12,657 nt of DNA, taken from Gammaproteobacteria bacterium (lineage in GTDB: Bacteria; Pseudomonadota; Gammaproteobacteria; GRL18). Location of the stretch: NCBI GenBank assembly GCA_013139395.1, contig WTAX01000150.1:1-12657 (forward strand), given 5' to 3'. Position 1 is the first letter of the stretch. Each line of letters opens with the position of its first letter. Positions 1 to 7,163 of this stretch are shown here, piece after piece. The position numbers were made by a program, and so were the translations under genes. Below the pieces are notes generated by a model. That model ran no database searches, was not told the DNA's origin, and was given only the letters and a program-made list of their open reading frames with translations.

Positions 1-1149
1 ATTATTCAACATGATCACAAAGGGATATGTTTCTCCAGATGGTGACAGCATATAACCGGCAAAGCTTGATATTCCTCTGAGTGTACCTGTTTTCGCCTGA
101 AATCGATTTTGGTAATTTCTTAATAAACTATGATAGGGTTTAAAATGAATCAGCAAACTCATCATCTCACTGGCGCTAATTTTATTTTTTCTTGATAAGC
201 CCGAGCCTTCCTCCAGCGTAAAATCATTAATCCCAACGGTGTTGTGTAAAAACTCAGCAAGCACCTGACGGCCTTTTTCAAGATCGGCTGGAGCGCCCTT
301 TTTTTCTCCACCTAAAATAATAAGCAATTGGTTGGCTATAAAATTATTGGAATAAACAAACAGTGTTTTAATAATTTCAGACACGGGGGCGGAATAATGA
401 GTCATTATTTTTTTTGATGCCGGAGGAATCGGCTTATTAATAATGTGAACGGGAACATCTATTTTTTCTGCGTTTAAAAAAGCCTGCAGGAGTTCTGCAA
501 AATTCTGCAGAGTACGCTGTGTCTGTTTACCAAGATTGATCCGATGCTTTCCCACTGTTAATTTTTTTGCTGCCTGAATTGCCGTGGCGGTCAGCGGTGT
601 TTGTGCCTCTGCTGAGCTTATCTGACCTGTGCGTGATTTATTGATATTAACCGTATTAAAATTAGCCGCCAGAGCACCCAAAGAGGCATCATAAGGATTA
701 TCACTGGCAGACTGACCATGAACTGTTAGTTCAGCTTTAAAGAAACTGGTATCCAGCCAGAATCCCTTGAGCGCCCCGGAGGGAGATTGTTTCAGGTATT
801 TTTTTATCTGCTGAGCTATTTTTAACAGCGTTTCAGAGACTAATGTCGGATCGCCAAAGCCCTTAATACCTAAATAATTATCAGGGGTGAGGTAAATTTC
901 AGTAGGTATTCGATAGTGCTCCCCAAGGTTTGTTATCACCGCATCCGCTGTGGCAATTTTCAAGATAGAAGCCGGCACCATGAGCTTATTCGCATTATGC
1001 GAAAAAAGAGTCCGGCCATGATGATCATAAACCAGAGCAGAATTATTATTGAGCTGTTTAATCAGCGGGGTTTGCCAGTTGCTGGCAAAGCCATTGCCTG
1101 CATATAAAAACAGAACAAATAGAATTAATTGTATATTACGATGATTCAT
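1..1149 (-). CDS. dacB: D-alanyl-D-alanine carboxypeptidase/endopeptidase, PBP4 (peptidase S13) family, 3' end outside window
   Basis: This is a periplasmic penicillin-binding protein of the PBP4/DacB type, which trims peptidoglycan stem peptides or cleaves cross-links. I translated 383 codons from ATG 1149 to the window edge without a stop. Residues 1-22 form a signal peptide (hydrophobic stretch ending GFA). All three serine penicilloyl-transferase motifs are visible: SILK at 61-64 (nucleophile Ser61), SNN at 267-269 and KTG at 353-355. The family-typical GFGDPTL lies at 97-103, and the segment after KTG (GISSFAGYM) also fits S13. From my knowledge of E. coli PBP4 (SxxK near 62, SxN near 306), the SxxK-SxN gap of about 206 residues is shorter, so the inserted domain is probably reduced. 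The ribosome site is weak. The gene follows amt on the same strand after 125 bp and could share its transcript or have its own promoter; none was clear. The family call is firm, but the symbol dacB is by family resemblance only. Confidence 0.9.
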   Translation of the reverse strand, partial: MNHRNIQLILFVLFLYAGNGFASNWQTPLIKQLNNNSALVYDHHGRTLFSHNANKLMVPASILKIATADAVITNLGEHYRIPTEIYLTPDNYLGIKGFGDPTLVSETLLKIAQQIKKYLKQSPSGALKGFWLDTSFFKAELTVHGQSASDNPYDASLGALAANFNTVNINKSRTGQISSAEAQTPLTATAIQAAKKLTVGKHRINLGKQTQRTLQNFAELLQAFLNAEKIDVPVHIINKPIPPASKKIMTHYSAPVSEIIKTLFVYSNNFIANQLLIILGGEKKGAPADLEKGRQVLAEFLHNTVGINDFTLEEGSGLSRKNKISASEMMSLLIHFKPYHSLLRNYQNRFQAKTGTLRGISSFAGYMLSPSGETYPFVIMLNN

Positions 1150-1222
1150 AGGTTACTATAATTTAACCTGAAAACATCTCAATGCATACTAATAAATAGA
1201 ATAAGTAAGATAACAGTGCAGT

Positions 1223-1250
1223 GCAGACTGATTTAAACGATACAATCTGC
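1223..1250 (-). other. Imperfect hairpin between amt and the carboxypeptidase gene
   Basis: Read on the minus strand, GCAGATTG and CAGTCTGC can pair as an 8-bp stem with one T-G wobble and a 12-nt AT-rich loop, starting 25 nt after the amt stop codon. It has no U-rich tail, so it is at best a weak terminator or a processing/stability element between the two genes. The rest of this 125-bp gap shows no convincing promoter. Confidence 0.3.
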
Positions 1251-1274
1251 TCCGCACACCATTATTACTTAAGA

Positions 1275-2591
1275 CTAAAAATCATAACCACGTTCATCAT
1301 GTGACACGATATCCAGACCTTCAGTCTCTTCATCACGCTCAACACGCAGTTCGACAAACATACTTACTCCTTTGAGAATAATGTAAGTCATCACCGCTGT
1401 ATAAATCATAGTTGAGGCTATACCAATAAGCTGAACCCAAACCTGACTGCCCATATTCATACCTTCAGCATAACCCTGACCAGAGAAAACACCCAGCCCT
1501 GCTGAAGCAAAAATACCCGCCAGAAAAGTACCTAAAATACCACCGACACCGTGAACAGGAAATACATCCAGTGAATCATCCAGTTTTAATTTCACTTTAA
1601 TAATCTGAGTTGCGGTATAACAAACAATACCCGCAGTCAGGCCAATCACTAAGCCGCCCGCAGGTCCAACGAAGCCGGATGCAGGAGTAATTGTACCCAG
1701 ACCTGCAACCATACCGGTGACAATACCCAGTACTGATGGCTTACCATGTCTTAGCCACTCAATCGCAGCCCACGTACACGCACCTGCCGCCGCAGAAATA
1801 TGGGTGACCAGCATTGCCATTGCCGCATTACCGTCTGCCGCCAGCGCACTACCGCCGTTAAAACCAAACCAGCCGACCCATAGCATACCGGCACCAATAA
1901 CCGTCATGGTCAGATTATGAGGAGGCATTGCATGTACACCAAAACCTCTACGCTCACCAATGACCAATGCCGTTACTAATGCTGCAACACCAGCAGTAAT
2001 ATGCACCACGGTACCACCGGCAAAGTCCAGCAACCCCATGTCAAATAACCAGCCGCCTTCTGCCCAGACCCAGTGCGTTACCGGCACATAAACAACAAAT
2101 AACCAGATAGCACTGAATATCATCATGGCTGAAAAACGAGCACGTTCAGCAAAAGCACCAATAATCAGTGCCGGTGTAATTATAGCAAAGGTCATTTGAA
2201 ACAGTGCAAACAAAACTTCAGGAATTGTTCCGGAAACAGTTTCTTCCATCACCCCGGCAAACAGCACTTTATCAAAGCCGCCGATAAAGGCATTCATTGA
2301 GCCACCGTCACTAAAGGCCAGTGAATATCCGGCCACCAGCCATAAAATTGACATAATACTGGTAATAGCAAAACACTGCATCAATACAGAAAGGACGTTT
2401 TTGGTGCGCACCAGACCACCATAAAATAAAGCTAAACCGGGTAAGGTCATAAACAGAACCAGTACTGTCGAAATCATGATCCAGGCAGTATCTGCACCAT
2501 TTAAGGTATCTTCGGCCATAACACTGCCCGAAAAGCACAGAAGTAAAAGTGAAATCAGGCTGATACCTGATAGTTTGAGATTTTTTGTCAT
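1275..2591 (-). CDS. amt: Ammonium transporter, Amt/MEP/Rh family
   Basis: This inner-membrane ammonium channel has 438 aa. A signal peptide (residues 1-26, ending VMA) is followed by about eleven hydrophobic segments, the Amt layout. The family signature DFAGGTVVH spans 189-197. The pore twin histidines are H197 and H347, spaced exactly 150 residues as in E. coli AmtB (H168/H318). D189 matches AmtB D160, and F244 in WFGFNGGSA matches the gate residue F215. The C-terminal tail (LRVERDEETEGLDIVSHDERGY, 416-437) keeps the cytoplasmic region that PII/GlnK proteins bind, with HDE where AmtB has HGE. No glnK gene adjoins it, unlike the common glnK-amtB operon. The start at 2591 has a good ribosome site (GAAGGG, about 7 nt upstream). 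A separate upstream control region shows NtrC, IHF and sigma-54 sites, so expression is probably induced by nitrogen limitation. Confidence 0.96.
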   Translation of the reverse strand: MTKNLKLSGISLISLLLLCFSGSVMAEDTLNGADTAWIMISTVLVLFMTLPGLALFYGGLVRTKNVLSVLMQCFAITSIMSILWLVAGYSLAFSDGGSMNAFIGGFDKVLFAGVMEETVSGTIPEVLFALFQMTFAIITPALIIGAFAERARFSAMMIFSAIWLFVVYVPVTHWVWAEGGWLFDMGLLDFAGGTVVHITAGVAALVTALVIGERRGFGVHAMPPHNLTMTVIGAGMLWVGWFGFNGGSALAADGNAAMAMLVTHISAAAGACTWAAIEWLRHGKPSVLGIVTGMVAGLGTITPASGFVGPAGGLVIGLTAGIVCYTATQIIKVKLKLDDSLDVFPVHGVGGILGTFLAGIFASAGLGVFSGQGYAEGMNMGSQVWVQLIGIASTMIYTAVMTYIILKGVSMFVELRVERDEETEGLDIVSHDERGYDF

Positions 2592-2641
2592 TCAAATACC
2601 CTTCAAAATGTTTAGATGCCTATTTATGTGACCTAGTCTTA

Positions 2642-2657
2642 TGCAAAATATGCACCA
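2642..2657 (-). promoter_or_regulatory. Sigma-54 (RpoN) -24/-12 promoter of amt
   Basis: On the minus strand TGGTGCATATTTTGCA matches the sigma-54 consensus TGGCAC-N5-TTGCA at 9 of 11 fixed positions, including the essential GG and GC dinucleotides at exactly the required spacing. Transcription would start near 2631, giving a leader of about 40 nt before the amt ATG at 2591. The upstream IHF and NtrC sites make a chance match unlikely. Confidence 0.82.
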
Positions 2658-2677
2658 TAAAGAAACAGAAACATAAT

Positions 2678-2690
2678 AATCAACTACTTA
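2678..2690 (-). promoter_or_regulatory. IHF binding site in the amt control region
   Basis: The plus-strand sequence AATCAACTACTTA fits the IHF consensus WATCAANNNNTTR at every fixed position. It sits between the sigma-54 element and the NtrC-like sites, about 53 bp upstream of the inferred transcription start. That is where a DNA bend would bring an enhancer-bound activator onto RNA polymerase. Any single match could be chance in AT-rich DNA; the context raises confidence. Confidence 0.65.
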
Positions 2691-2732
2691 GTTTTATAAT
2701 ATGAATATTTTGGGGACAATTACAAACAATAA

Positions 2733-2749
2733 AGCACCATTGTGGTTCA
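2733..2749 (-). promoter_or_regulatory. NtrC-like site 2 upstream of amt (short spacer)
   Basis: On the minus strand TGAACCA and TGGTGCT each match their NtrC half-site (TGCACCA / TGGTGCA) at 6 of 7 bases, but they are separated by 3 rather than 5 bp. The centre lies about 110 bp upstream of the inferred start, close to where E. coli glnA carries one of its NtrC sites. The short spacer means it may bind weakly or as a half-site. Confidence 0.5.
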
Positions 2750-2762
2750 TACGGCCAAAATA

Positions 2763-2781
2763 CGCACCAATATAGGGCGCA
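2763..2781 (-). promoter_or_regulatory. NtrC enhancer site 1 upstream of amt
   Basis: On the minus strand TGCGCCCTATATTGGTGCG matches TGCACCA-N5-TGGTGCA at 11 of 14 fixed bases with the correct spacer. The centre is about 141 bp upstream of the inferred start and 31 bp (three helical turns) from the second dyad. This closely resembles the paired enhancer of the enterobacterial glnA promoter. Confidence 0.65.
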
Positions 2782-2824
2782 ATATTAGTCACTACTCAGC
2801 CTGTTATTAACAAAAAGTCTGTGC

Positions 2825-5800
2825 TCACTGTTTATTTTGAGCGGCTGCATCAATGTGAGAAACATGAGAATAACGCATAAAAAATTTATACAATAAGGGG
2901 ATCACAAACAAAGTCAATAATGTTGAAAAAGCCAGCCCCCAGACAATTGCGGTAGCCAAAGGCCCCCAGATAAGTGACTTACCGGCAAAACCGCTGGCCA
3001 GAGAAAAAAGACCTGCAACAGTGGTTAATGAGGTGATCAATATGGGAATAATACGCTGTCTGGCAGCAAAAATGATGGCATGATTCACACTCATTCCCTG
3101 ATACAAGCGGGTATTAGCTGCAGAAATCAGCACAATAGATGCATTTACGGCAATCCCTACCAAAGCAACGATCCCATACAGAGTATAAAGACTTAAGGGA
3201 TTTTCAGTGATAAACAAGCCGATAACAACACCGGTAAAAGCCAGTGGAATGGTCGCTAAAATAAGCAGGGGTTGAAAATAACTGCGAAACTGTGCGCCAA
3301 TAATAAGGTAGATCAAACCCACACCCATTAGAAAAAGATAAGGCATAGCATCCAGACTTTCTTCAATATCATCCAGTTCACCAGAAAAGTCCAGACTGAT
3401 ATTCGGGTGTTTTATTTTTAATTCACGCCATAAATCCTGGATCAGATGATTAATTTCCAGCGTATTGCGCCCGCCGTCTTTAATATCCGCCTCAAGTAAT
3501 ACAACTCGCTGTAAATTATGGTGACGAATCTGACTGCGGGTGAGCTGATAATCAACAGTAACTAACTCACTCAGAGGTATAGAAAGTATTTTACCGCCTT
3601 GCTCAGCACCACTACGTTCCTCAAAAAAACCAATAGGTGTCTGCAGCCAGTTTTCAATAGTTTGTGTCTTGTCCTGCCTGTTTCTTAGCGAGCCGGCCTT
3701 CATGCCTGCTTTAACTCGAATATCAACTTCTTCACCCTTGTGTTGAAAGCTGCTGACAATTTCACCTTCGGCCAAAAGTCGTATATCACGCATTACCTGA
3801 GCAGCTGACAATCCGGCACGGTGGACAGCATCCTGATTGAGCTGTAATTTTAATTCCATAGTACCGGCACTATCATGAATCATGATATTTTCAATTTCAG
3901 GAAACTCTCTGAGTATTTTTTGTAAATCGACTGTTGCCTGCTGAATATCATCAAATTCTGCACCCTGCACTTTAATGCTGACAGCACGAGTGACCGGCGG
4001 ACCATCTTCAAGCTGCAGGAGCGACATTTCTTCAACCCCGCTCATTTGTTTAAATTGCGCTTTTACTTTCTGGTGTATTATTTTCAGCGCTTCAGGACTG
4101 GTTTCTGGCAAAGAAATAAGAACCTGTCCCAGATGTTCACCAAACAGAGGCTCTGTCTGGGTAAAATAAATGCCTGCATAGGAGGCCGTTTCCCGATAAT
4201 CACTACGCTCAAACACCTGTTTTATTTTCTGCTCTAATTGTTCAAGTTTATTCAGCGTATAATCAATCGGTGTTCCCTCTTTCATTTTTAAATTGACGTA
4301 CAGCACAGGGAAAGGCTCACCAGCAAAAAAATTCACCTTAATCTGCCCGCTCTGCAGGGCATAAATTGCACTGCTGAACAATAGAAACAAAGCCAGCAGC
4401 ATGGTTTTAGGTCGTCTGAATGTGGCTATCAATAAACGCATATAGAACAGCTGTAAGCCATGAGTAAATCGATCTCTGAATGCCTGCATGCTATGCCAGC
4501 CCGGCCGGATTGTTTTTTGGGCAGAATAATCTGCTTTACTGGCGATAATATGAGCCGGCAGCATCCAATACGCTTCAAACAAACTAATCGCTAAGGCAAT
4601 GGTCACCACCAGAGGGATCACCAGCATAAATTCTCCCACAATTCCGGGGAGCAGCATTAATGGTAGAAAAGCGGCCATTGTGGTTAAAACAGAGGCTGTT
4701 ACCGGTGAGATGACTTCATTAAGTGATTCAACAGCTGCCTGTGTGGCATCCATACCATGACGCATTCTGGTATACATGGACTCCACCACCACAATGGCAT
4801 CATCAACTAACATACCCAGAACAATCACAACACCTAATAAAACAGCATTGTTAATACTCTGACCGATGCTGTGTAATACCCAAAAAGTACCGGCCAGAGT
4901 AAATGGAATGCCGATAGTGGTAAAAAAGGCAATGGTGCTCCCGAGAAAAAACCAGGTCACCAACAGCACTAAAAACAAACCAATCAAGGCATTATTCTGC
5001 ATGATATTGATCGCTTTACGAGTGAGAGAAGTATTATCATCCAATAAAGTAATGCGAATGCCTGTGACACTGCTCAGACGATTTTTTTCACTGATAAAAG
5101 ATTTCAGCTCATCAATCATTTGTAAGGTATTCACCCGATCTTTTTTAAAGACTGAAAATATAATTGCCGGTTGACTCTGATACAACGCCTTGGTATCCAG
5201 TTTATTTTGAGAGAGATAAATATCAGCAATATCACCTAATAAAACCTGATGCTGCAGTCCCTGAATGGGTAACTCAGCCAGGTATTCCGGATCACTATGA
5301 CTGCCTTTAATACTTATCAGCCATTGCTGATCGCCAAGATTCAGAGAACCTGCAGCAATATCCTCAAATTGTGTCTGAATGGTCTGAGCCACAATTGACG
5401 GAGATAAACCCAGTCCGGTCAGGCGCTGCATATCAATATCAACGATCATTTCAGGATCACTACTGCCCAGCATATCAACTCGTTCGACAAACGGCAGACG
5501 TTCCATTTCTTTATCCAGCTGTACAGCAAAAAAACGTAAATTTTCATCATTAGCCCGCCCCTGCAATACCAGAGTGGCTGTTGGAAAGGCACTGGATGAG
5601 GTCAATTCAAGGATCAGCGGCGATTCTGCTTCTACAGGCAAGCGAGTGTTTTCAATATGCTGAATTTCACGACGTAAGTCAGCCAGCCGTTTATCAAAAA
5701 TTCGCTCATCCAGCTCTTCAAAGCGCACCAGAATGCTGGACATGGATTCTCTGGAATTAGAGGAGATAAAACGAATATCAGATACTTTGGCAATGGCTTC

Positions 5801-6052
5801 TTCAAGCGGTTGGGTAATTCTTTTTTCAATATCTTCCGGCGAGGCTCCCGGCAATACTGTGCTGATCTGGATCCAGTTGAAGTTAATGGCGGGATCTTTT
5901 TCTTTCGGCATTGCCATATAACTCAGAAAACCCATCACTAACACCAGCATAAAGCTGAGATTGGCTAATACATGATGCTGTAATAACTGACGTAACCAAT
6001 GTTGTGTTAAAGAAGGTTGTGGTAAAGAAGGCTGCGGTAAAGAAGAAGGCAT
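2825..6052 (-). CDS. RND-family multidrug/solute efflux pump, inner-membrane permease
   Basis: This 1075-aa proton-driven inner-membrane transporter of the AcrB superfamily has the expected length and the two-repeat build: TM1 at about 29-48, a periplasmic porter loop to about 340, TM2-6 at about 350-500, TM7 at about 549-568, a second loop to about 900, and TM8-12 at about 903-1057. The TM4 proton-relay pair is D417-D418 in GMLVDDAIVVVE. R1000 and T1007 match AcrB R971 and T978. In TM10 the segment GIAVNASIVLI (966-976) has Asn970 where AcrB has Lys940. The N-terminus carries a short SLPQP-type repeat (4-16). The gene starts 19 nt after the adaptor gene stops, so the two are co-transcribed and should form one complex. 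The ribosome site is weak, suggesting translational coupling. Substrates cannot be read from the sequence. Metal (CzcA-type) export is less likely but not excluded. Confidence 0.93.
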   Translation of the reverse strand: MPSSLPQPSLPQPSLTQHWLRQLLQHHVLANLSFMLVLVMGFLSYMAMPKEKDPAINFNWIQISTVLPGASPEDIEKRITQPLEEAIAKVSDIRFISSNSRESMSSILVRFEELDERIFDKRLADLRREIQHIENTRLPVEAESPLILELTSSSAFPTATLVLQGRANDENLRFFAVQLDKEMERLPFVERVDMLGSSDPEMIVDIDMQRLTGLGLSPSIVAQTIQTQFEDIAAGSLNLGDQQWLISIKGSHSDPEYLAELPIQGLQHQVLLGDIADIYLSQNKLDTKALYQSQPAIIFSVFKKDRVNTLQMIDELKSFISEKNRLSSVTGIRITLLDDNTSLTRKAINIMQNNALIGLFLVLLVTWFFLGSTIAFFTTIGIPFTLAGTFWVLHSIGQSINNAVLLGVVIVLGMLVDDAIVVVESMYTRMRHGMDATQAAVESLNEVISPVTASVLTTMAAFLPLMLLPGIVGEFMLVIPLVVTIALAISLFEAYWMLPAHIIASKADYSAQKTIRPGWHSMQAFRDRFTHGLQLFYMRLLIATFRRPKTMLLALFLLFSSAIYALQSGQIKVNFFAGEPFPVLYVNLKMKEGTPIDYTLNKLEQLEQKIKQVFERSDYRETASYAGIYFTQTEPLFGEHLGQVLISLPETSPEALKIIHQKVKAQFKQMSGVEEMSLLQLEDGPPVTRAVSIKVQGAEFDDIQQATVDLQKILREFPEIENIMIHDSAGTMELKLQLNQDAVHRAGLSAAQVMRDIRLLAEGEIVSSFQHKGEEVDIRVKAGMKAGSLRNRQDKTQTIENWLQTPIGFFEERSGAEQGGKILSIPLSELVTVDYQLTRSQIRHHNLQRVVLLEADIKDGGRNTLEINHLIQDLWRELKIKHPNISLDFSGELDDIEESLDAMPYLFLMGVGLIYLIIGAQFRSYFQPLLILATIPLAFTGVVIGLFITENPLSLYTLYGIVALVGIAVNASIVLISAANTRLYQGMSVNHAIIFAARQRIIPILITSLTTVAGLFSLASGFAGKSLIWGPLATAIVWGLAFSTLLTLFVIPLLYKFFMRYSHVSHIDAAAQNKQ
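6006..6050 (-). repeat. Three imperfect 15-bp tandem repeats encoding the pump N-terminus
   Basis: Three adjacent 15-bp units (6006-6020, 6021-6035, 6036-6050) share the core TAAAGAAG, with about 12 of 15 bases identical between neighbours. They encode the Ser-Leu-Pro-Gln-Pro-like repeat at residues 2-16 of the RND pump, immediately after its start codon. Confidence 0.75.
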
Positions 6053-6071
6053 ATCTGCTCAGGCCTGATCA

Positions 6072-7118
6072 TTAATGTTCTTGTTGAATGACAACCTTCT
6101 GACCATCACTTAATGCATGTCGTCCGGCAATAATTACCTTACTCTCTAATGGTAGGTCAATAGTTGCAGAACGGCCAGCCAGAGCATTTTTAAGTCGATA
6201 AAAATGAGCCGTGAGGTGTTTCGCATTCGTTTCTTTTAATATAAACAAGCCCAGTTGATTATTTCTGCTGATCAGATAATTGGCGGGAATATTCATTCGA
6301 CGTAAGGTCATTTCAACCATACCATAGGCATCAGGTAATGTTTTCTTATCAATGAAACTGAGCCGGACACGCTGATGTCGTGCTCGTGTTTCAATACTGG
6401 GAATAATCGCTCTGAGTGTTAACGGGTAGGCTTGATTTCGATAGATAAAATTCAGCGCGGTATAATCCAGATCATCAACCAGTACAATAGGCATTTGCAC
6501 CTCCACCTCCAGATTATCCACATCAATAAGACGCAGCAGCGGAGTACGAGGTGCTGCATTTTCACCGATATGAATCAGGCGCCTGGCAATGACACCGGCA
6601 AAAGGTGCTTTAATACGATAGCGTGAAATGGTTTTTTCGGCTTGCTGAATCTTAGTTGACAGCAAACGTTTTTGTGCTGCCAGTCGGTTCACCTCAGAAG
6701 CCTGACGACGATGCTCCTCCTGAGAAACACTATTAGTTTTGATTAATTTTTTAGAGTGCTGATATTGATAACTGGCAAAGTTATAATCCGCTTCTAAAGC
6801 TTGTTTCTCAGCAATGAGTAATTGTTTATTTAACTCATAATCATCACATTCCAGGGTGATCAATAATTGCTCTTTAAGCACTCGGTCACCTATTTGTACA
6901 TGCACATTTTTAACCAGTGCTGACACTTCAGCACTCAATAAGCTGCTTTGTAAGCTGACCACTTGAGCCGGGACTTTTTTGACCGGGTGAAAAACAAGTT
7001 GCTGCAAAGGTTTAACGGTCACCGGGATCACGTCGCTGCTGATGTCCTCAGCCCGGATTGACAGGCTGAAATAGCAACCTGATAGAAATAAAATACTTAA
7101 TAATACATTTCTTGGCAT
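6072..7118 (-). CDS. Periplasmic adaptor (membrane fusion protein) of the RND pump, HlyD/AcrA family
   Basis: This 348-aa adaptor links the inner-membrane pump to an outer-membrane channel. Residues 1-23 are an export signal. LSGC at 12-15 resembles a lipobox (lipid on Cys15), as in AcrA, but a signal peptidase I site at SIRA|ED (24) is also possible. The order of parts is typical: first lipoyl half about 62-90 (SALVKNVHVQIGDRV), alpha-helical hairpin about 92-166, second lipoyl half about 167-200 (YRIKAPFAGVIARR, then GENAAPRTPLLRLID), beta-barrel about 205-270, and a membrane-proximal domain to the C-terminus. The start at 7118 has AAAGAG 6 nt upstream. It lies 45 nt after mazG and 19 nt before the pump gene, in the same operon. 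No TolC-like gene is present nearby. Confidence 0.9.
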   Translation of the reverse strand: MPRNVLLSILFLSGCYFSLSIRAEDISSDVIPVTVKPLQQLVFHPVKKVPAQVVSLQSSLLSAEVSALVKNVHVQIGDRVLKEQLLITLECDDYELNKQLLIAEKQALEADYNFASYQYQHSKKLIKTNSVSQEEHRRQASEVNRLAAQKRLLSTKIQQAEKTISRYRIKAPFAGVIARRLIHIGENAAPRTPLLRLIDVDNLEVEVQMPIVLVDDLDYTALNFIYRNQAYPLTLRAIIPSIETRARHQRVRLSFIDKKTLPDAYGMVEMTLRRMNIPANYLISRNNQLGLFILKETNAKHLTAHFYRLKNALAGRSATIDLPLESKVIIAGRHALSDGQKVVIQQEH

Positions 7119-7163
7119 TCATAACTCTTTATTTTTTATATTATTCCAGGATTATTGTTGTGA

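Noticed and set aside
1223..1250. Intrinsic terminator for amt
   Set aside because: The stem is imperfect and has no T-run after it, so it was kept only as an uncharacterised hairpin.
2311..2595. A second minus-strand frame overlapping the start of amt
   Set aside because: It runs out of frame through the Amt signal peptide and first membrane segments, and the Amt frame is clearly the coding one.
4866..5174. A 102-codon plus-strand open frame inside the pump gene
   Set aside because: It lies wholly antisense to conserved RND transmembrane and porter sequence, has no recognisable domain and is explained as a shadow of the real gene.
6005..6074. A 22-codon minus-strand frame starting at an ATG that overlaps the adaptor stop
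   Set aside because: It only reads the pump N-terminal repeat in another frame and has no ribosome site of its own; at most it aids translational coupling.
2825..7118. Calling the pump a CzcA-type heavy-metal exporter
   Set aside because: TM10 lacks the AcrB lysine, as in metal pumps, but I saw no metal-binding histidine or cysteine clusters in the pump or adaptor, and no metal-responsive regulator nearby.
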